DNA from: Shimia aestuarii
GTDB lineage: Bacteria > Pseudomonadota > Alphaproteobacteria > Rhodobacterales > Rhodobacteraceae
Direction of reading: 5' to 3'
Length of the DNA: 64,000 nt
Assembly (NCBI RefSeq): GCF_022814865.1
Contig: NZ_JAKVRD010000010.1
Location: forward strand, 62,001-126,000
The notes beneath the pieces are model-generated. The model was not told the DNA's origin. It did not search any database and saw only the letters and a list, made by a program, of their open reading frames with translations. The position numbers and the translations under genes were made by a program. Every line of letters starts with the position of its first letter. The stretch's first letter is position 1. Of the stretch, positions 16,616-26,440 are shown piece by piece.

Positions 16616-17353
16616 ATGCTCGCGAAGTTTCAAACGGCGCTTCATCTTCTTTTCCCGCCGCGCTGTGTTGGATGCGGTGATTTGGTGGAGAGCGATTTTG
16701 GCCTTTGTGGGCCTTGCTGGCGCGAGACGCCGTTCGCCGGTGGCTTGGTCTGTGAGAAATGCGGAATCCCAGTGCATGGACAAGAAGATCAAGCACCGGT
16801 CCTTTGTGATGATTGCCTTCGATACGAACGCCCTTGGAGCCATGGTCGAACAGCGCTCCTTTACCGAGACAATGGACGCAAGCTGGTACTCGCGATCAAG
16901 CACGGAGATCGATATGACGTGGTGCATCCAGCTGCGCGTTGGCTTGCTCTTGCGGCGAAACCACTCCTTTGCAAGCTTGATGATCAGATCCTGATTGCGC
17001 CGGTGCCGCTTCATCGATCAAGGTTGTTCAAGAGGCGCTTCAATCAGTCGGCACTGTTGGCGCGGGCGTTGGCGAGAAGTCTGAACAAGCCATATTGTCT
17101 TGACCTCCTACATCGCCCGACCGTGTCTGGAAACATGCGCGGTTTGGATCACGGGGAACGCTTCGCGAAGATGCAGGGTTCAATGGTTGTGAACCCCAAA
17201 CGGACAGGTGTCGTGAGAGACAGGACGGTCCTGATTGTTGATGATGTGATGACGTCGGGAGCGACGCTTTCGGCAGCAACACTTGCTGCTTTTGACGCAG
17301 GAGCTCGCGATGTTCAGACCGTAACACTGGCGCGTGTTGCAAAGAATGACTAA
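16616..17353 (+). CDS. comF: ComF family phosphoribosyltransferase-like protein
   Basis: The 245-residue protein has an N-terminal zinc-ribbon-like part with four CxxC-type pairs (CVGC, CGPC, CEKC, CDDC). The phosphoribosyltransferase fold follows, with the PRPP loop VLIVDDVMTSGATL near the C-terminus. RFNQSALLARALA is a ComF family segment. ComF is a cytoplasmic protein needed for DNA uptake. In Rhodobacter capsulatus, ComF is needed by cells that receive DNA from gene transfer agent. The ATG at 16616 has AGGGG just upstream. Confidence 0.92.
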   Translation: MLAKFQTALHLLFPPRCVGCGDLVESDFGLCGPCWRETPFAGGLVCEKCGIPVHGQEDQAPVLCDDCLRYERPWSHGRTALLYRDNGRKLVLAIKHGDRYDVVHPAARWLALAAKPLLCKLDDQILIAPVPLHRSRLFKRRFNQSALLARALARSLNKPYCLDLLHRPTVSGNMRGLDHGERFAKMQGSMVVNPKRTGVVRDRTVLIVDDVMTSGATLSAATLAAFDAGARDVQTVTLARVAKND

Positions 17354-17393
17354 TTCCCTGACAACCAGTATTGAAAAGTTCGGGGTGTGAAAC

Positions 17394-17651
17394 ATGAAAG
17401 ACGTAGAAATCTACACGAGTCCTCTCTGTGGGTTTTGCCATGCAGCAAAACGACTGCTGAAGATGAAGGGCATAGAATTCCATGAGATTGACGTATGGAG
17501 CTCCCCTGACCGCAAACCCGAGATGATCGAACGTGCCAATGGTGCCCATACCGTTCCCCAGGTCTTCATTGGGGAGGTGCACGTCGGTGGGTGTGATGAA
17601 CTTTACGCGCTCGAGCGTGAGGGCAAACTTGACCCACTACTGGCGAAGTAA
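17394..17651 (+). CDS. grxC: Glutaredoxin 3-type
   Basis: The 85-residue protein has the active site CGFC (Cys12, Cys15) in place of the more common CPYC. HTVPQVFIGEVHVGGCDEL (cis-Pro and GSH-binding part) follows. It reduces disulfides and glutathione mixed disulfides in the cytoplasm. It lies 40 bp after comF and 3 bp before the nitrilase-family gene, in one probable operon. Confidence 0.93.
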   Translation: MKDVEIYTSPLCGFCHAAKRLLKMKGIEFHEIDVWSSPDRKPEMIERANGAHTVPQVFIGEVHVGGCDELYALEREGKLDPLLAK

Positions 17652-17654
17652 GAA

Positions 17655-18485
17655 ATGCGCGCCGCTCTTCTACAGATCACGTCTTCAGACGATCCAGCAG
17701 AAAACCTGAAAGCTGTGCGCGATCTGGTTCGCGAAGCAGTGGGGGAAGGCGCAGAAATTGTCTGCACTCCTGAGGTCACAAACTGCCTCTCCACAAGTCG
17801 CACACATCAGAAGGCAATATTGCACCACGAGGCAGATGACCCATCCCTCGTTGCACTCTGTGAGATTGCAAGTGAGATGAAGATCTGGCTCTTCATCGGA
17901 TCGCTCGCTCTCAAGACTCACGATGGAGATGGCCGCTTTGCCAACCGTTCCTTCGTGCTCAACCCCGAAGGCAAAATTGTCGCCCGTTATGACAAGATCC
18001 ACATGTTCGATGTGGATGTCAGCAAAGAGGAAACATACCGAGAGTCAGACGGGTATCGACCTGGAACCGAGGCCCGGATCGTCAGGACTCCGTTTGGGTG
18101 TTTTGGGCTTAGCATCTGCTATGATGTGCGCTTTCCGCATCTGTACCGAGCGTTGGCACAGGCGGGTGCGGAGGTGCTCATGGTGCCTGCCGCTTTCTCT
18201 CATGTGACGGGCGCAGCCCATTGGCATACGCTCTTGCGAGCGCGGGCAATAGAAACCGGGTGTTTTGTTGTCGCGGCAGCGCAGACAGGCACGCATCCCG
18301 CCTCACACGGAGCCAAACGCAAGACCTATGGTCATAGTCTTGTCGTCGCACCCTGGGGAGAGATCCTTGCGGACGGCGGTACGGATCCGGGTATAACTTA
18401 CGTGGATATTGATCTCAAAGAAGTCGAAAGCGCCCGTCGGCGAGTGCCTTCGTTGAGCCATGACTGGAGTTTCGAGGGCCCCTGA
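17655..18485 (+). CDS. Carbon-nitrogen hydrolase, nitrilase family (Nit1/Nit2-like)
   Basis: The 276-residue protein has the complete catalytic triad of the family: Glu40 (CTPEVTN), Lys114 (RYDKIHMFDV) and Cys155 (LSICYDVRF). The overall pattern is closest to the Nit1/Nit2 branch, whose members hydrolyse omega-amides or deaminated glutathione. The latter would fit with the neighbouring glutaredoxin, but the substrate is an inference. The stop is immediately followed by the ATG of the MarR gene. Confidence 0.9.
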   Translation: MRAALLQITSSDDPAENLKAVRDLVREAVGEGAEIVCTPEVTNCLSTSRTHQKAILHHEADDPSLVALCEIASEMKIWLFIGSLALKTHDGDGRFANRSFVLNPEGKIVARYDKIHMFDVDVSKEETYRESDGYRPGTEARIVRTPFGCFGLSICYDVRFPHLYRALAQAGAEVLMVPAAFSHVTGAAHWHTLLRARAIETGCFVVAAAQTGTHPASHGAKRKTYGHSLVVAPWGEILADGGTDPGITYVDIDLKEVESARRRVPSLSHDWSFEGP

Positions 18486-18926
18486 ATGAATGACTCCAAT
18501 GCTCTTGCGATCTCGCTTTTTGGCGAGATTCTCATGTCTGAACAACTCGCGCGCTCTCGGCTAACGCGCGCGTTACCGAAAGGCATGGAGCTGTCGCATT
18601 TCTCCGTTCTGAACCATCTGGCGCCACCGGGGGCGGAGCGCAGCCCGGCGCAGCTTGCGAAGGCCTTCCATGTCACGCGCGGCGCGATGACAAACACGCT
18701 GAGCAAGCTCGAGCTCGCAGGGTATATCCATGTGCGCCCGGATTGGGATGACGCTAGAAGGAAGATTGTCGGCATAAGTCCTGCGGGACGGCGCGCACGC
18801 GACGAAGCCTTGGCCGGAATCGCGCCGGTTATCACGGAAATTGTTGATGAAATCGGGGAAGAGCGGGTGCGTGCGGCCCTTCCGATCCTGCGTGAGCTCC
18901 GTATTCGCCTCAATAGGCCAGAATAA
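18486..18926 (+). CDS. MarR family transcriptional regulator
   Basis: The 146-residue protein has a winged helix-turn-helix: SPAQLAKAFHVTRGAMTNTLSKLELAGYIHVRPDWDDARRKIVGISPAGR. DDARRK is the typical wing. It starts at the base after the nitrilase-family stop, so it is co-transcribed and probably coupled. Ligand and targets are unknown; the comF-grxC-nit-marR operon itself is a candidate. It ends 3 bp from the convergent ubiG stop. Confidence 0.9.
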   Translation: MNDSNALAISLFGEILMSEQLARSRLTRALPKGMELSHFSVLNHLAPPGAERSPAQLAKAFHVTRGAMTNTLSKLELAGYIHVRPDWDDARRKIVGISPAGRRARDEALAGIAPVITEIVDEIGEERVRAALPILRELRIRLNRPE

Positions 18927-18929
18927 TCT

Positions 18930-19676
18930 CTAGGTCGGTTTCCGGCTCGCCGTTACGTAGTTCACACTTAGATCTTTGTCAGAGATCGACCATGACCAAG
19001 TCACCGGGTTGAACACCATGCCCTTCCGGTCAATCGGGGAGACCCCCGATTTGTCGAGCAAATTGCAAAGTTCGTCGGGTGTGATGAACTTGTGCCACTC
19101 GTGTGTTCCTTTGGGAAGCCAGCGCATGACGTATTCCGCTCCAAGAATGGCGACGGCAAAACTCTTGGGATTTCGATTGATCGTCGAGCAGATGTGAAGG
19201 CCGCCTGGCTTTAGAAGCGTCTGGCATGCGGTCAGGTAAGACAATGGGTCGGCAACATGCTCAACAACTTCCATGTTGAGCACGATATCGAACGTCTCTC
19301 CATTTTCTGCCAGCGCCTCGGCTGTTGTATGTCGATAGTCGATGTCTAACCCCGACTGTGCAGCGTGGACTTGCGCGACAGGGATATTTCCAGCTGCGGC
19401 GTCAGCACCAACAACAGTGGCGCCCAGCCTCGCCATAGGTTCGCTCAGCAGTCCACCGCCACAGCCAATATCGAGAAGTCTTAGCCCTTCGAAGGGCAAA
19501 TGGGTTCCGAGATCTCTGTCAAATTCTGTCGCGATCTGCTTGGAAATATAGTCCAAGCGGCAGGGGTTGAGCATGTGAAGGGGTTTGAATTTCCCCTTCG
19601 GATCCCACCATTCTGCGGCCATAGCTTCGAACTTCGCAACTTCCGCGGGGTCGACAGTCGTGTGAGACGGTTGCAT
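18930..19676 (-). CDS. ubiG: Ubiquinone biosynthesis O-methyltransferase
   Basis: The 248-residue protein has the UbiG order: [33 protein letters not shown] motif [15 protein letters not shown], then [10 protein letters not shown] and [29 protein letters not shown]. It carries out both O-methylation steps of ubiquinone synthesis. The ATG at 19676 is chosen because GGAG lies seven bases upstream (inside an earlier in-frame ATG codon run). It is divergent from pip with 49 bp between starts. Confidence 0.95.
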   Translation of the reverse strand: MQPSHTTVDPAEVAKFEAMAAEWWDPKGKFKPLHMLNPCRLDYISKQIATEFDRDLGTHLPFEGLRLLDIGCGGGLLSEPMARLGATVVGADAAAGNIPVAQVHAAQSGLDIDYRHTTAEALAENGETFDIVLNMEVVEHVADPLSYLTACQTLLKPGGLHICSTINRNPKSFAVAILGAEYVMRWLPKGTHEWHKFITPDELCNLLDKSGVSPIDRKGMVFNPVTWSWSISDKDLSVNYVTASRKPT

Positions 19677-19725
19677 TCTGAACTCCATGTGCTCATGTGG
19701 GCCGCCTAACCTATATAGGACGGAT

Positions 19726-20703
19726 ATGGACAAAAACTCGGGCCAAAAGCGCGCAGTACATTACCTCTATCCTCCGGTCGAACCCTTTGACCAGAGGGTG
19801 CTTGATATGGGGGATGGGCACCGGGTCTATTTTGAACAGTCCGGAAACCCAACTGGGCTTCCTGTACTCGTCGTGCATGGTGGTCCTGGTGGAGGTAGCA
19901 GCCCCGCGATGCGGCGGTATTTTGATCCTGAAGTCTACAGAGTCATTCTTTTCGACCAGCGCGGCTGCGGCAAATCTCGGCCGCATGCAGAAATCGAGAA
20001 CAACACAACTTGGCACCTTGTTTCTGATATGGAGCGTATCAGGAACGAGGTAGATATACCCAGCTGGATCGTGTTTGGCGGTAGCTGGGGCGCGACGTTA
20101 TCACTGATATACGCTCAGACACACCCTGATCGAGTTTCTCACCTTGTTCTGCGGGGTGTCTTCTTGATGCAGCAATCCGAACTTGATTGGTTTTATGCTG
20201 GGGGAGCAGGTAAATTTTGGCCAGAACCATGGGAAAGGTTTGTCTCTCTGATACCAGAGGAAGAACGGGCTGACCTTATCGAAGCCTATGCCAAGCGCCT
20301 CTTTAGCGGGCATCGATCAACTGAGATTCGGTATGCGCAAGCCTGGGCGAAATGGGAGAACGCGCTCGCTTCGGTGCACTCCGCGGGCTACGGAGGAGAG
20401 GCGCCGCCAGACTATGCCCGTGCCTTCTCACGGCTCGAGAACCACTATTTCCGCAATGCTGGCTTCCTCTCGGAGGATGGTCAGATTCTGAAAGACATGG
20501 ACCGTATTCAGCACATTCCTGGGATCATTGTGCAGGGGCGGTATGATATGATCTGCCCACCTCACACTGCCTATCAACTTGCGCAACGTTGGCGGCGCGC
20601 CGACCTGCGTATGGTTCGAAATGCGGGACATGCCTTGTCGGAACCGGGGATAAGTGCAGAGCTCGTTCGAGTGATGGACCAGATCGCAATTTCAGCCTCG
20701 TGA
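19726..20703 (+). CDS. pip: Proline iminopeptidase
   Basis: The 325-residue alpha/beta hydrolase belongs to the S33 family. [20 protein letters not shown] and [31 protein letters not shown] are specific to prolyl aminopeptidases. The nucleophile serine lies in GGSWGATL, the acid in [10 protein letters not shown] and the histidine in [10 protein letters not shown]. It removes N-terminal proline from peptides in the cytoplasm. The peptide-type ABC importer starts 108 bp downstream, which might link uptake and breakdown of peptides. Confidence 0.93.
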   Translation: MDKNSGQKRAVHYLYPPVEPFDQRVLDMGDGHRVYFEQSGNPTGLPVLVVHGGPGGGSSPAMRRYFDPEVYRVILFDQRGCGKSRPHAEIENNTTWHLVSDMERIRNEVDIPSWIVFGGSWGATLSLIYAQTHPDRVSHLVLRGVFLMQQSELDWFYAGGAGKFWPEPWERFVSLIPEEERADLIEAYAKRLFSGHRSTEIRYAQAWAKWENALASVHSAGYGGEAPPDYARAFSRLENHYFRNAGFLSEDGQILKDMDRIQHIPGIIVQGRYDMICPPHTAYQLAQRWRRADLRMVRNAGHALSEPGISAELVRVMDQIAISAS

Positions 20704-20811
20704 AGTAATATCGTTAATTTTCAGCACCTTACATTTTTTGAGATAAATGGTTTACAGAGGCGCTGCACCGGTTACCCTTAAGGGAAAGAGAAAAACAACA
20801 GGTGAGGGCCC

Positions 20812-21810
20812 GTGGCCTCAATCTTAAAAATCATCGCTCAACGTCTCGCGCTGGGCATCTTGACGATGTTTGTCGTGTCCGTCGTCATCTTCACAGCCGT
20901 TAATCTTCTTCCAGGCGATTTCGCGGAAGCCATTCTTGGGCAAGGCGCAACGCCCGAAGCTGTGGAGGCAATTCGCAAGGATCTTGGCCTCGATCAGCAC
21001 CCGGTCAGGCGATACATCAGCTGGCTCTCCGGTGCAGTGCAAGGTGATCTCGGAAATAGCTTTGCTCAAGCCAACTTCGCCGCTTTTGTCGGTACGGATA
21101 CAGGTTCGGGGCTTTCGTCGGTTGCAACGCAGATTGCTCCACGATTTGAGAACACGATGTTCCTTGCTGGTGTGACCGCCCTATTTGCAGTGCCGGTCTC
21201 GCTCACGCTCGGAATTCTGGCTGCGCTCTATAGGAATTCGGTCTTTGATCGCGCGACGAATATTATGACGTTGTCGTCGATATCGTCACCTGAGTTCTTC
21301 CTTGCCTATATCCTGATTCTTTTCTTGGCGGTCATGAACCCCATCCTGCCCTCGCTTTCGAATATCTATGAAGGAATGGCGCTTGGAGAGCGGTTCACGA
21401 AAACGTTGCTGCCTGCTTTGACGCTGACGCTTGTGGTGACAGCGCACATGATGCGAATGACGCGCGCTGCAATTATCAACCTCTTGGCTTCACCATACAT
21501 TGAGATGGCGCGGCTGAAGGGGATTTCGCCGCTTCGGATCATCGTCAAGCATGCTCTGCCGAACGCACTTGCACCAATCATCAACGTGATCGCGTTGAAC
21601 CTCGCCTATCTCATTACGGGTGTCGTCGTGGTCGAGGTTGTTTTTGTCTATCCTGGGATCGGGCAGCTTTTCGTTGATAGCGTGAAAATCCGTGACATCC
21701 CGGTTGTTCAGGCCTGCTGCCTGATCTTTGCTGGGGCCTACATTCTGCTGAACCTGACAGCGGATGTGCTATCCATACTTTCCAATCCGCGACTGAGGCA
21801 TCCGAAATGA
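20812..21810 (+). CDS. Peptide-type ABC importer, permease 1 (DppB-like)
   Basis: The 332-residue inner-membrane protein has about six membrane segments. Its N-terminus (AQRLALGILTMFVVSVVIF) is typical of DppB/OppB. The EAA loop that contacts the ATPase is EMARLKGISPLRIIVKHALPNALAP. The start is GTG at 20812 with AGGTGAGGG upstream. A long hydrophilic part (residues about 75-110) precedes the second segment. Its stop overlaps the ATG of permease 2 (ATGA). The 108-bp upstream gap contains the palindrome CCCTTAAGGG at 20775-20784. Confidence 0.92.
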   Translation: MASILKIIAQRLALGILTMFVVSVVIFTAVNLLPGDFAEAILGQGATPEAVEAIRKDLGLDQHPVRRYISWLSGAVQGDLGNSFAQANFAAFVGTDTGSGLSSVATQIAPRFENTMFLAGVTALFAVPVSLTLGILAALYRNSVFDRATNIMTLSSISSPEFFLAYILILFLAVMNPILPSLSNIYEGMALGERFTKTLLPALTLTLVVTAHMMRMTRAAIINLLASPYIEMARLKGISPLRIIVKHALPNALAPIINVIALNLAYLITGVVVVEVVFVYPGIGQLFVDSVKIRDIPVVQACCLIFAGAYILLNLTADVLSILSNPRLRHPK

Positions 21811-23006
21811 GCACTTTGATGTCTATCGCCCTTATCCTCATCGGATTGCTTGGTGCAGGGTGGCTACTCCGTTTTGTTGGACAACGTCTCACCGGGAACA
21901 AACCCTTCTTTCGAGACATGGCGCTTGGCGTGGCATTCGGCTACGTATTTGGCGCTCTGGTGCTGGTCTGGTTGGTCTGGGCCTATATTCAATCCCACTC
22001 TGCGGACGCGACGACCGCGAACAACTTCTTTTTTCTCGGGAAGGCGGTAGAGGGGTTCGCAATCTTCGCTGTTGCGGCGTTTATATTCCGCCTGTTGGGG
22101 CGTCACATCGGGCCAGATGCGTCGCGCAAGATCTTCCGGTCTATGCCGCTGACAGCGAGCTTTGGTGTCTTGGTGATCCTGATTTACGCGTTTGTTGCGA
22201 TCTTCGCCGCGTGGCTTGCACCTTATGGGCAAGAGGAAGTCCTTTCTTCAGCGAATATCGTGCCAGGAGGCAACCCTGCGATCGGAGGCAATCCGGATTT
22301 TCCTTTGGGTACCGATCAAATCGGACGGGACATCATGTCTCGCTTGATCTTCGGAGCGCAGAATACCGTTGGTATCGCTTTTGCAACGACCTGCCTTGCC
22401 TTCTTCATCGGCGGAACGCTTGGCTTTCTTGCGGCGACTCTTCAGGGGTGGCTCGACCAACTTCTGTCTCGTGGCGTTGATGTGCTCATGGCTATTCCGT
22501 CGTTGATCTTCGCGCTTCTCTTGATGACCATCGCAAGTGCTTGGGCGGGGTCCGAGAAAGGACTGCTGACCTACTACATGATCTTGATTATTGCTGTGAT
22601 TGATTCCACGCGCGTCTTCCGCCTTGCACGGGCGGTGGGTCTTAATATCGTTGTCATGGACTACATCGAGGCGGCGAAGCTTCGCGGCGAGGGTCTTGGG
22701 TATCTGATTTTCCGAGAAATCCTGCCGAATGCCTATGCGCCGCTCCTTGCAGAGTTTGGGCTTCGGTTCTGCTTTGTGTTCCTCACCATCGCTTCGTTGT
22801 CTTTTCTCGGGGTTGGTATTCAGCCTCCGACGGCAGACTGGGGCACGATGGTGCGCGATCTCGCACAGTTCATCAACTTCGCAGGGTTTGCTCCGCAAGT
22901 TGCGAGCGCGCCGCTTCTCGCCGCCGGTGCAATTGCGCTTCTGACGGTGGCAGTGAATTTCGTCGTGGACTGGATGCTCCACAAATCTTCTGGCCTGAAG
23001 GAATGA
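21807..23006 (+). CDS. Peptide-type ABC importer, permease 2 (DppC-like) with N-terminal extension
   Basis: The 399-residue protein is longer than usual DppC proteins (about 300). Residues 1-100 hold extra hydrophobic segments (ALILIGLLGAGWLLRFVG, ALGVAFGYVFGALVLVWLVW, AVEGFAIFAVAAFIF). The DppC core starts at MPLTASFGVLVILIYAFVAIFAAWLAPYG. The EAA loop is YIEAAKLRGEGLGYLIFREILPNAYAP. It forms the membrane channel with permease 1. Confidence 0.92.
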   Translation: MSTLMSIALILIGLLGAGWLLRFVGQRLTGNKPFFRDMALGVAFGYVFGALVLVWLVWAYIQSHSADATTANNFFFLGKAVEGFAIFAVAAFIFRLLGRHIGPDASRKIFRSMPLTASFGVLVILIYAFVAIFAAWLAPYGQEEVLSSANIVPGGNPAIGGNPDFPLGTDQIGRDIMSRLIFGAQNTVGIAFATTCLAFFIGGTLGFLAATLQGWLDQLLSRGVDVLMAIPSLIFALLLMTIASAWAGSEKGLLTYYMILIIAVIDSTRVFRLARAVGLNIVVMDYIEAAKLRGEGLGYLIFREILPNAYAPLLAEFGLRFCFVFLTIASLSFLGVGIQPPTADWGTMVRDLAQFINFAGFAPQVASAPLLAAGAIALLTVAVNFVVDWMLHKSSGLKE

Positions 23007-23018
23007 GGGGTATCACGC

Positions 23019-24683
23019 ATGGTTGAGACACTGCTCAAAGTCCGCGGTCTGAAGATCGAGGGCCGAAGTGATGAAACATGGTCGCCGATCGTCAACGGGA
23101 TTGACCTTGATCTATGCAAAGGCGAAGTCCTTGGCCTCATCGGTGAATCCGGTGCGGGTAAATCAACGGTTGGTCTTGCTTCGATGGGGTTCACGCGGGA
23201 TGGCTGTCGGATATCGGCGGGGAGCGTCGAGTTTGATGGGATTGATCTCGTACAAGCCGCGGCAAGCACAAAGCGCGATCTCCTCGGGAGACGAATTGCG
23301 TATGTGGCGCAATCTGCCGCGGCGAGCTTCAACCCGGCGCATCGATTGATCGACCAACACACGGAGGCACCTGTTCAACATGGTGTCATGTCACGTAGTG
23401 ATAGCGAAGCGGACGGTGTCGAGCTCTATCGGAAACTGAGATTGCCCAACCCCGAAGAGATTGGATTTCGGTATCCACACCAGGTCTCAGGGGGACAACT
23501 GCAGCGCGCTATGACGGCGATGGCCATGTCATGCCGTCCGGATATGATCATTTTCGATGAACCGACCACCGCGCTTGATGTGACAACGCAGATCGAGGTC
23601 TTGGCAAGTATTCGTAAGATCGTGGAAGAGTTCGATACCGCGGCGATCTACATTACCCACGATCTCGCAGTTGTCGCGCAGATGGCGGATAAGATCAAAG
23701 TCTTGCTCAAGGGAGATGAGGTCGAAGAGGCGGAAACCCGAGAGATGCTCGCGCATCCCAAAGAAGACTACACCAAATCGCTCTGGGCTGTGCGTAGCTT
23801 CAAGAGACCACAAAAGCCCGCCGTACAATCAACCTCCGTGCCCGTGGTTTCCGTGCAGAACGTGACCGCAGCTTATGGCAAGGTTCCCGTCCTACATGAT
23901 GTGAGCTTTGATATGCACGCAGGCCGGACAGTAGCTGTCGTGGGGGAGTCCGGCTCGGGAAAATCTACGACCGCGCGTTGTATCACCGGTCTGTTGCCGC
24001 CGGTGCAGGGACAGATCGAGCTTGATGGCATTCCGCTGCCAGCGGACTATCGGAAGCGGGACAAGTCGCAACTGCGTCAAGTGCAGATGATTTACCAGAT
24101 GGCGGATACGGCGCTTAACCCACGCAAGACAATTGGAGAGCTGATCGGTCGCCCTGTTCAGTTCTACATGGGCCTCACCGGTTCGGATCGTCGTCGTCGC
24201 GTTGAGCAGTTGCTTGAGGAGATAGAGCTCGAACCGTCACAATACTTCAACCGGTTGCCGTCAGAGCTTTCAGGTGGTCAGAAGCAGAGGATTGGTATCG
24301 CGCGAGCGCTCGCCGCCGAACCGAAGTTCATTATTTGCGACGAAGTTACTTCGGCGCTCGATCAACTGGTGGCTGAAGGAATTCTAAAGCTTTTGGCGCG
24401 TCTTCAGGATGAATTGAACCTGACCTACATGTTCATTACCCATGATCTCGCAACCGTGCGCTCGATCGCTGATGAGGTTGTGGTCATGAAAGAGGGTCGG
24501 GTCGTCGAGCAGGGCCTCAAAGAGGACATGTTCCGCCCACCGCACCATCCCTACACAGACCTCTTGTTGAGCTCTGTGCCGGAAATGGATCCCGATTGGC
24601 TCACCAATCTGCTCAATGAGCGGGGAGTTGATAACATCGGAGACGCAGCAATTGATAAGATGGAAAACGAATCACCCGTTTGA
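23019..24683 (+). CDS. Peptide-type ABC importer, fused double ATPase (DppD-DppF-like)
   Basis: The 554-residue protein has two nucleotide-binding domains. The first (about 1-265) has Walker A GESGAGKST, signature VSGGQLQRA and Walker B MIIFDEPTTALD. The second (about 270-540) has GESGSGKST, LSGGQKQRI and FIICDEVTSALD. In the second Walker B segment the usual Asp-Glu-Pro reads Asp-Glu-Val. It energises uptake through the two permeases. It lies 12 bp after permease 2 and overlaps no gene; the binding protein gene follows 31 bp later. Confidence 0.93.
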   Translation: MVETLLKVRGLKIEGRSDETWSPIVNGIDLDLCKGEVLGLIGESGAGKSTVGLASMGFTRDGCRISAGSVEFDGIDLVQAAASTKRDLLGRRIAYVAQSAAASFNPAHRLIDQHTEAPVQHGVMSRSDSEADGVELYRKLRLPNPEEIGFRYPHQVSGGQLQRAMTAMAMSCRPDMIIFDEPTTALDVTTQIEVLASIRKIVEEFDTAAIYITHDLAVVAQMADKIKVLLKGDEVEEAETREMLAHPKEDYTKSLWAVRSFKRPQKPAVQSTSVPVVSVQNVTAAYGKVPVLHDVSFDMHAGRTVAVVGESGSGKSTTARCITGLLPPVQGQIELDGIPLPADYRKRDKSQLRQVQMIYQMADTALNPRKTIGELIGRPVQFYMGLTGSDRRRRVEQLLEEIELEPSQYFNRLPSELSGGQKQRIGIARALAAEPKFIICDEVTSALDQLVAEGILKLLARLQDELNLTYMFITHDLATVRSIADEVVVMKEGRVVEQGLKEDMFRPPHHPYTDLLLSSVPEMDPDWLTNLLNERGVDNIGDAAIDKMENESPV

Positions 24684-24714
24684 AGCGGGGACGAAACAAC
24701 AAGGGAGATCAAAT

Positions 24715-26259
24715 ATGACACGTATTAGTAGACGCGGCCTTCTCAAGACGGGCGCAGCAGCCAGTGTTCTTGCTGCCACCGGTATGCCGCTCATGGCCGC
24801 TCCGAAACGTGGAGGCCGTCTCCGCGCTGGTCTGAGCGGAGCAAACACGTCTGACAGTTGGGATGGGCGTACGCATTCTGACCTTTTCATGATCGCTTCG
24901 GCTCAGGGCGCTGTGTTCGACAGCCTGACCGAGGTGGCACCGAATGGTTCGCTCCGTGGTGAATTGGCAGAAAGCTGGGAAGCCAGCGCAGACGCCAAGA
25001 CCTGGACATTCAACCTTCGCAAGGGCGTCAAGTTCCACAATGGCAAAGACTTTGGTGCCGATGATGTGATCGAGTCGCTGAATATCCACGTGGCAGAAGG
25101 CGCTAAATCAGCGGCGAAACCCATCGTTTCGTCGATTGTCGAGACGAAGAAGATCACAGACCACCAGGTTCAATTCACGCTTGAAGCCGGCAACGCAGAC
25201 TTCCCATACCTCATGTCGGACTATCATATCCTCATGTATCCGGCAGGCATGATCGAAGAAGCCATCGCAAAAGGCATCGGCACCGGCCTATACGCCGTTC
25301 AGTCCTTCGAGCCGGGCGTGCGCATGGTCGCGAAGCGCGTCGATGATCACTATAAAGGTGACACCGCCGGTTTCTTTGAAGAGATCGAGTATATTGCGAT
25401 CAACGACACGACCGCACGCATGAACGCTCTTCTGACCGGCCAGGTCGATGCGATCAACCGAATCGACTTCAAGACCGAGGCGCTTTTGAAGGCGAACCCG
25501 AACACTCGTATTCAGGAAGTGACCGGCAACCAACAATACACGTTCCCGATGCTTTCCAAGACCGCGCCGTTCGACGATGTGAACGTGCGCCGCGCCTTGA
25601 AGTACGGCATCAACCGCCAAGAAATGGTCGATAAGATCCTGCTTGGACATGGTCAGGTCGGCAATGATACGCCCATTGGACCGGCCAACCAGTACTATGC
25701 CAGCGATCTAGAGCAGCTTTCTTACGATCCCGACAAGGCAAGCTTCTACTTGAAAGAGGCAGGGCTTTCATCGCTTGATATCGATCTGTCCGCATCGAAC
25801 GCGGCGTTTGAGGGCGCGGTAGATGCGGCACAGCTCTATCAATCTTCGGCCAAGGGCGCGGGGATCAACATCAATGTCGTCCAAGAGCCCGCGGACGGCT
25901 ATTGGTCCAACGTTTGGCTCAAGAAGCCTTGGTGTGCGTGTTACTGGTCCGGTCGCGCGACCGAAGACTGGATGTTCTCGACTGCTTATGAAGCAGGCGC
26001 TCCGTGGAATGACTCTCAGTGGGATCACCCGCGCTTCCAGGAACTGCTTATCACCGCGCGTGCTGAGCTCGATTCGAATAAGCGTCGTGACCAGTATCGT
26101 GAGATGCAGGAAATTCTGCGGACAGATGGCGCTGTCATCATTCCGATGTTCGCCAACTATGTGCAGGCTCTGTCCAACAAGGTTGGAACGCCTGAAACCG
26201 TCGGCAACCTTTGGCAAATGGACAATGGCCGCATGGCCGAACGTTGGTGGATGTCCTAA
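24715..26259 (+). CDS. Peptide-type ABC importer, substrate-binding protein (family 5), Tat-exported
   Basis: The 514-residue protein has a twin-arginine signal ([26 protein letters not shown]). The family 5 extracellular solute-binding fold follows: [64 protein letters not shown]. Members bind oligopeptides, nickel complexes or opines; the ligand is not fixed by sequence. It is the last gene of the importer operon, preceded by a strong ribosome site (AAGGGAG), so it may be made in excess. A terminator follows 21 bp after the stop. Confidence 0.93.
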   Translation: MTRISRRGLLKTGAAASVLAATGMPLMAAPKRGGRLRAGLSGANTSDSWDGRTHSDLFMIASAQGAVFDSLTEVAPNGSLRGELAESWEASADAKTWTFNLRKGVKFHNGKDFGADDVIESLNIHVAEGAKSAAKPIVSSIVETKKITDHQVQFTLEAGNADFPYLMSDYHILMYPAGMIEEAIAKGIGTGLYAVQSFEPGVRMVAKRVDDHYKGDTAGFFEEIEYIAINDTTARMNALLTGQVDAINRIDFKTEALLKANPNTRIQEVTGNQQYTFPMLSKTAPFDDVNVRRALKYGINRQEMVDKILLGHGQVGNDTPIGPANQYYASDLEQLSYDPDKASFYLKEAGLSSLDIDLSASNAAFEGAVDAAQLYQSSAKGAGININVVQEPADGYWSNVWLKKPWCACYWSGRATEDWMFSTAYEAGAPWNDSQWDHPRFQELLITARAELDSNKRRDQYREMQEILRTDGAVIIPMFANYVQALSNKVGTPETVGNLWQMDNGRMAERWWMS

Positions 26260-26280
26260 CGCCAATCAGAATTACCAACA

Positions 26281-26310
26281 AAAGCGCCCCGAATTTCGGG
26301 GCGCTTTCTT
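26281..26310 (+). terminator. Terminator of the ABC importer operon
   Basis: A 13-bp inverted repeat (AAAGCGCCCCGAA / TTCGGGGCGCTTT, 26281-26307) is followed by CTTATT. It comes directly after the binding-protein gene. Confidence 0.88.
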
Positions 26311-26326
26311 ATTGCACTTGCGGATT

Positions 26327-26425
26327 CCCTTCACCGCGCGTATATGCCTTCTCAACAGCGGTGCGAAGGGGCTTGGCTCCAACGCCCCACCGGAAAACGC
26401 AACGGGCCGCTGGCCCGTTTTTTTG
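26327..26425 (+). promoter_or_regulatory. Structured rimP leader ending in an intrinsic terminator (putative attenuator)
   Basis: Three hairpins lie in series. Hairpin 1 pairs CCCTTCACCGC (26327-26337) with GCGGTG (26358-26363) and AAGGG (26366-26370). Hairpin 2 pairs GGGGC TTGG (26368-26376) with CCAA (26379-26382) and GCCCC (26384-26388), and it shares GGG with hairpin 1, so the two compete. A terminator ACGGGCC/GGCCCGT (26402-26418) with seven T follows, only 16 bp before the rimP start. No gene ends between it and the importer terminator, so it must act on transcripts entering rimP. Attenuation ahead of rimP-nusA is known in other bacteria. Confidence 0.65.
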
Positions 26426-26440
26426 TGTTTGGAAGATGCG

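Noticed and set aside
26311-26400. Possible tRNA upstream of rimP, as metY in E. coli
   Set aside because: The sequence does not fold into a cloverleaf and lacks the T-loop consensus; hairpins and a terminator explain it better.
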